Assembly (NCBI RefSeq): GCF_017377745.1
Contig: NZ_JAFVMG010000001.1
Coordinates: forward strand, 248,001-312,000
Direction: 5' to 3'
Origin: Acetobacter suratthaniensis
GTDB lineage: Bacteria; Pseudomonadota; Alphaproteobacteria; Acetobacterales; Acetobacteraceae
Length of the DNA: 64,000 nt
Part shown: positions 60,099 through 64,000 of the stretch, in pieces
Numbering within the stretch: the first letter of the stretch is position 1
Layout of the letters: the number at the start of each line of letters is the position of its first letter
Made by a program: the position numbers and the translations under genes
The notes under the pieces: generated by a model
What the model was told of the DNA's origin: nothing
What the model saw: only the letters and a program-made list of their open reading frames with translations
Databases searched by the model: none

Positions 60099-61177
60099 GC
60101 CGCGCGGAAATCCGGGGTGGCCTGCATGATCAGGTCGGGCTTGGCGGCCGGGTCCGCCGCGGCTGCGACATGGCCGATCACGCTCGGGGTTTCCCCCATT
60201 TCGCGCAGGATTTCGAGCACCTTTTCCGGCTCGGGGGTGATCAGCACCATGCCCACACCACAGTTGAACACGCGCAGCATTTCATCGCCCTGCACGTTGC
60301 CGGTGCGGGCCAGCCAGCGGAACACGGGCGGAATGGGCCATTCCTGATCAATGACGGCGTTCAGGCCATCGGGCAGGACGCGGGGCAGGTTGCCCGGCAG
60401 GCCACCGCCAGTGATATGGGCCGCGCCATGCAGCAGGCCAGCGCGGTGCAGGGCCAGAACCTGTTTGACGTACAGACGCGTGGGTTCAAGGAATGCCTCG
60501 CCCAGTGTCTGGCCGGGCGCGAAGGCTGCGGGGTCAGTCCAGGCAAGATGTGCGTCCGTCACGATCCGGCGCACCAGCGAGAAGCCGTTGGAATGCACAC
60601 CGGAGGAGGACAGGGCGATGAGCGTATCGCCTGCGGCAATGGCTGTGGGCAGCAGAGCGCCACGCTCCGCCGCACCAACGGAGAAACCGGCCAGATCGTA
60701 ATGGCCATCGGCATACATGCCCGGCATTTCGGCGGTTTCACCACCGACGAGCGCACAGCCCGACAGTGCGCAGCCCTGTGCAATGCCTTTGACCACCTTG
60801 GCTGCGCTGGCGACGGACAGGCGCCCCGTAGCGAAGTAGTCGAGGAAGAAGAGCGGCTCAGCCCCCTGCACGATCAGATCGTTCACGCACATGGCGACGA
60901 GGTCGATCCCGACCGTTTCATGCAGGTCGTTATCGATGGCGAGGGTCAGCTTGGTGCCGACACCATCCGTGCATGACACCAGCACCGGGTCCTGAAAGCC
61001 TGCGGCCTTGAGGTCGAACAGCGCGCCGAAACCGCCCAGCCCTCCCATGGTGCCGGGCCGATCCGTGGCCTTGGCCGCAGGGCGGATGGCGTCCACAAGC
61101 GCTTCGCCTGCTTCAATGTCCACGCCGGAATCACGGTAGGTAAGTCCGGAGGAAGGGGGGCGAGGAGAAGACGTCAT
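60095..61177 (-). CDS. purM: Phosphoribosylformylglycinamidine cyclo-ligase
   Basis: Closes the imidazole ring to give AIR in purine synthesis. 360 residues. Marks: [18 protein letters not shown] near the start (glycine and acid pattern), [79 protein letters not shown] and [19 protein letters not shown]. It starts divergently from the hda-like gene, about 109 bases away. Confidence 0.97.
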   Translation of the reverse strand: MTSSPRPPSSGLTYRDSGVDIEAGEALVDAIRPAAKATDRPGTMGGLGGFGALFDLKAAGFQDPVLVSCTDGVGTKLTLAIDNDLHETVGIDLVAMCVNDLIVQGAEPLFFLDYFATGRLSVASAAKVVKGIAQGCALSGCALVGGETAEMPGMYADGHYDLAGFSVGAAERGALLPTAIAAGDTLIALSSSGVHSNGFSLVRRIVTDAHLAWTDPAAFAPGQTLGEAFLEPTRLYVKQVLALHRAGLLHGAAHITGGGLPGNLPRVLPDGLNAVIDQEWPIPPVFRWLARTGNVQGDEMLRVFNCGVGMVLITPEPEKVLEILREMGETPSVIGHVAAAADPAAKPDLIMQATPDFRAA

Positions 61178-61286
61178 GACGGTTACGCTCTTGGTCTGAA
61201 TGAATATGGGGTCGATGTTGGAACCGTGGTGAGTTAGGATTCCCGCGAACAGTCTTTACGGCAGGAGACGCGGCGCGCAAAGCGGC

Positions 61287-62063
61287 ATGACACCGATTGA
61301 TGAAACAAACAGGGCCTTACCCGCCCCGAATGATGCGGAATTAGGGGCTGAGAGCACATCTGGCGGGCAGTTTGCCCTGCCGTTTGCCCACCGCCCCCGA
61401 TTCGGTCGAACGGATTTTGTGGCGGCTCCCTCCAATGCTGCGGCGCGGGCCTGGGTGCTGGATACGGAGGCCGTTACCCGTTGGCCGGAGGGGCGCATGG
61501 CCCTTTGGGGGGCGGGTGGCACGGGCAAGACGCATCTGCTGTCGGTCTGGGCGGGGCGCTATGGCGCACCGGTCATGCAGGGGGCGCGGCTGAATGAAGC
61601 CGCCGTGGTGGATCTTTTCCACGATGGTGGGTTCCGGGCCGTGGCACTGGATAATGCCGATGCCATTACCCGTGAGCAGGATCTGCTCCACCTTGTCAAT
61701 CTGGCGCGTGAGCGGCGCATGTCGCTGCTGATGGTGGCGCGGCAACCGCCATCGCGCTGGCCGTTTCTGCTGCCTGACCTGCTGAGCCGCCTACGTGCCA
61801 CGGCCTCGGTGCCTATGGGCGAGGCGGAGGAAGACCTGCTGCACCGCCTGCTTTTGCGGCTTGTGGCCGAGCGCCAGCTTGTCATGGGGCCGCAGGTAAC
61901 GGACTGGCTGCTCCGCCGCCTGCCCAGACGGGCCAGCGCCGTGCGCGACTATGTGGCCCTGCTTGATGAGGCGGTGATGGTTTCAGGGGGGCGGATTACC
62001 CGCGCACTGGCCGCCGCTGCACTGGAAAAGCTGCTGCACCGGGAGGAAGAAGGGGGCGAGTAA
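61287..62063 (+). CDS. hdaA: HdaA-like regulatory inactivator of DnaA
   Basis: 258 residues of the DnaA-related AAA+ family. Near the amino end GQFALPF (27-33) has the Q-x-x-L-P-x pattern by which Hda binds the sliding clamp. Walker A is GAGGTGKTH (75-83), followed by the Walker B-like ALDNADAI and the sensor/box VII region RLRATASVPMG. There is no DNA-binding C-terminal domain, as expected for Hda. It should hydrolyse ATP on DnaA after initiation, limiting re-replication. It stands divergent from purM and ahead of ppk, a common alphaproteobacterial order. Confidence 0.85.
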   Translation: MTPIDETNRALPAPNDAELGAESTSGGQFALPFAHRPRFGRTDFVAAPSNAAARAWVLDTEAVTRWPEGRMALWGAGGTGKTHLLSVWAGRYGAPVMQGARLNEAAVVDLFHDGGFRAVALDNADAITREQDLLHLVNLARERRMSLLMVARQPPSRWPFLLPDLLSRLRATASVPMGEAEEDLLHRLLLRLVAERQLVMGPQVTDWLLRRLPRRASAVRDYVALLDEAVMVSGGRITRALAAAALEKLLHREEEGGE

Positions 62064-62089
62064 GCCGTAAGTCTGACGCGTGGGCATTA

Positions 62090-62107
62090 ATTGCAGTTTC
62101 ATGACAT
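62090..62107. promoter_or_regulatory. Pho-box-like direct repeat upstream of ppk
   Basis: ATTGCAG, TTTC, ATGACAT: two 7-base units with a 4-base gap, as in PhoB boxes. On the reverse strand ATGTCAT matches the CTGTCAT unit at 6 of 7 and CTGCAAT at 5 of 7. The orientation is away from ppk, and a single pair gives weak support. Confidence 0.3.
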
Positions 62108-62258
62108 TACAGCTTTATGCCGATCTGGTGAACTTCCCCGCCCCTGCGCGATTGCGTTATGCTTCGCAGGTAGATGTTGAGCATGCTGGCAGGACGGGTC
62201 GGGGCGCTATGCGCCACCAAGCCCGCCCATGCGGCAGAAGGAAGGGAGAAGAGCTTAA

Positions 62259-64000
62259 ATGACGACGCAGGACGAAAAGCCGCAACGGAGCGTCAGGGCC
62301 ACGCCTTCCAAGACTTCGACCAAAAGCCGCAGTCCTGCCCGTGCTACGGCGCGTGGGGCTACAACGCGGCGCAGTGCGGCCGCACAGGCGGCGACGGCCG
62401 AGGGGGAAAAAACACCCCGCGTGCCCGCCACGCGCAGCCGTAAGACGGCAGAGCGGCATATCGACATGGATTCGCCCGAGCGGTTCATCAACCGCGAACT
62501 GTCCTGGCTGGACTTCAACCAGCGCGTGGTGGATGAGGCTGACAATGCCCGCAACCCGCTGCTGGAGCGCCTGCGCTTTCTGTCCATCAGCGCCAGCAAT
62601 CTTGATGAGTTTTATTCCGTTCGCGTGGCGGGGCTGGTGGGGCAACTGCGCGAAGGGCTGACAGCGACCTCGCCCGATGGCCGCACACCCGCCCAGCAGC
62701 TTGAGGCCGTGCGCGAACGCACAGCGCGCCTGCTGCGCGAACAGCAGAGAATATGGACAGAGCTACGCCAGCTTCTGGCCGGGGCCGGGGTGACCCTGTG
62801 CGAGACGGCGGATCTGAGCGAAGCAGATCGCGAATGGCTGGAAAAAACCTTCACCGACCGGGTTTTTCCGGTTCTGACACCGCTGGCGGTTGATCCCGCA
62901 CACCCTCTGCCTTTCATCCCCAATATGGGTTTGGCGCTGGGTCTGCGGCTACTGTACGCGGAAACGGGCCTGTTCGCCATGAACGCCCTTATCCTGCTGC
63001 CTGCCCAGATAGAGCGCTTTATCCGCCTGCCGGTCTCTACCGTGCAGCCAGCGGGCGAAGCGCCTGCCATCCGCTTTATCCGGCTGGAAGACCTGATCAC
63101 CCTGTTCATAGACCGGCTGTTTGCCGGGCTGAGCGTGGGCGAGAGCGGTGTGCTGCGCGTTGTGCGGGATACGGATGTGGAGTTCGAGGACGAAGCCGAG
63201 GATCTGGTGCGTTCCTACGAAACCGCGCTCAAGCAGCGGCGTCGGGGGGTTGTGATCCATCTCGACATGGAAAAGCGCATGCCCGCCGAGTTGGCGGCGG
63301 CCATTGCCTCCGACCTTGATCTGCCCGCCGAGGAAATTGCCGTGCATTCGGGCATGATCGGCGTTGTCGATCTGCGGCAGATGATTGTGGATGACAGGCC
63401 CGACCTGTTGTTTGCACCTTATACGCCGCGCTTTCCCGAGCGTATCATTGATTTCAATGGTGACTGTTTTGCCGCCATTCGCGCCAAGGATCTGCTGGTG
63501 CACCATCCGTTCGAGAGTTTCGATGTGGTGGTGCAGTTCCTGCGGCAGGCAGCACTCGATCCCAACGTGATTGCCATCAAGCAGACGCTTTATCGCACCT
63601 CGCGGGATTCCCCCATCGTCAAGGCGCTGATCGAGGCGGCCGAGGCGGGCAAATCCGTTACCGCCATGGTGGAACTGCGGGCGCGTTTTGATGAGGAGGC
63701 GAATATCCGCCTTGCCCGTGCGCTTGAGGCGGCGGGCGTGCAGGTCGTGTTCGGTTTTGCCGAACTCAAGACTCACGCCAAGCTCAGCCTGGTGGTGCGG
63801 CGCGAAGGGGCGCAGGTGCGCTCCTATGCCCATTTTGGCACGGGGAATTATCACCCCATTACCGCGCGTATTTATACCGACCTGTCCTTTTTTACCTGCA
63901 ATCCGGCCTTTGCTCGGGATTCTGCCCGGCTGTTCAATTACGTGACCGGCTACGCCATGCCCGCGCAGATGGAAGAGCTGTCATTCGCCCCCATGACTAT
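62259..64000 (+). CDS. ppk: Polyphosphate kinase 1, cut by window edge
   Basis: Builds long polyphosphate from ATP. 580 residues are seen of about 750. The first 70 residues are a basic, Ala/Thr-rich, disordered extension (typical of this group), then the N and head domains: [58 protein letters not shown]. The C1 domain has [22 protein letters not shown], the phospho-accepting His in [15 protein letters not shown], and [28 protein letters not shown] ribosome binding site before ATG 62259. Often followed by ppx outside the window. Confidence 0.96.
   Translation, partial: MTTQDEKPQRSVRATPSKTSTKSRSPARATARGATTRRSAAAQAATAEGEKTPRVPATRSRKTAERHIDMDSPERFINRELSWLDFNQRVVDEADNARNPLLERLRFLSISASNLDEFYSVRVAGLVGQLREGLTATSPDGRTPAQQLEAVRERTARLLREQQRIWTELRQLLAGAGVTLCETADLSEADREWLEKTFTDRVFPVLTPLAVDPAHPLPFIPNMGLALGLRLLYAETGLFAMNALILLPAQIERFIRLPVSTVQPAGEAPAIRFIRLEDLITLFIDRLFAGLSVGESGVLRVVRDTDVEFEDEAEDLVRSYETALKQRRRGVVIHLDMEKRMPAELAAAIASDLDLPAEEIAVHSGMIGVVDLRQMIVDDRPDLLFAPYTPRFPERIIDFNGDCFAAIRAKDLLVHHPFESFDVVVQFLRQAALDPNVIAIKQTLYRTSRDSPIVKALIEAAEAGKSVTAMVELRARFDEEANIRLARALEAAGVQVVFGFAELKTHAKLSLVVRREGAQVRSYAHFGTGNYHPITARIYTDLSFFTCNPAFARDSARLFNYVTGYAMPAQMEELSFAPMT

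Noticed and set aside
59300-61177. rsmB and purM both begin MTSSPRP
   Set aside because: Seven shared residues in non-conserved amino ends; the DNA differs at several positions and the rest of the proteins are unrelated. Likely chance.
1-64000. CRISPR arrays, insertion sequences, rRNA genes, toxin-antitoxin pairs, biosynthetic megagenes
   Set aside because: None seen: no regularly spaced repeats, no transposase motifs, no rRNA sequence and no typical toxin-antitoxin pairs.

Overview
The window looks like chromosomal DNA of an acetic acid bacterium (Acetobacteraceae, Alphaproteobacteria). GC is high (about 60% by eye) outside one AT-rich block. Gene content and order fit that group: a class I lysyl-tRNA synthetase, a fused aroK-aroB gene, aroE-coaE-dnaQ, rsmB-rpe-heparinase, purM-purN divergent from an HdaA-like gene followed by ppk, and argH-lptM-lysA next to a DUF4175/TIGR02302 gene. 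I cannot name the genus from sequence alone. No insertion sequence, prophage, CRISPR array or rRNA was seen; there is one tRNA (Tyr).

Layout. 1-29,130 is mostly housekeeping: alaS (cut by the left edge), gtrA-like, an OmpA-family porin, aroKB, xerD, accA, a MoCF/CinA-like protein, lysK with an MprF-like membrane protein directly behind it, marC, rlmJ/tsaD, hemC/hemD, secB, a Tim44-like protein coupled to an orphan DNA methyltransferase, a soluble PAS-PAS chemoreceptor, a tri-heme cytochrome c peroxidase, an Smr protein, a Tat-exported binding-protein-like gene, hemF, cytochrome b and c1 of a bc1 complex, and mtnP.

29,200-40,200 is different: lower and uneven GC, alternating strands, long AT-rich spacers, and almost only membrane or glycan genes (PIG-V-like and other GT-C proteins, a 51-codon small ORF, a YbhN/AglD-like flippase, a UGM/amine-oxidase-like flavoprotein, a Tat lipoprotein with a GH43-like propeller, a GT4 and a GtrB-like GT2). 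It ends near tRNA-Tyr. I read it as an accessory surface-glycan region and the best candidate here for an undescribed pathway.

40,400-64,000 is again housekeeping: panB, an old-yellow-enzyme reductase divergent from an ArsR-type regulator with a clear palindromic operator, a zinc alcohol dehydrogenase, galE, the DUF4175 protein, lysA, the small lipoprotein lptM (too short for a 60-residue ORF cut-off), argH, an uncharacterised small protein, an N-formylglutamate amidohydrolase, aroE-coaE-dnaQ, a secreted protein of unknown function, heparinase II/III-like, rpe, rsmB, purN-purM, hdaA and ppk (cut by the right edge).

Points of most interest: the lysK/mprF-like pair, in which the lipid-lysylation domain seems to lack its second half; the glycan region with its coupled flippase-flavoprotein-GT-C genes and small ORF; a Fur-box-like dyad before the tri-heme peroxidase; bc1 genes without a Rieske gene beside them; and the ArsR/OYE operator. 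All product names rest on reading motifs by eye; no database search was run.
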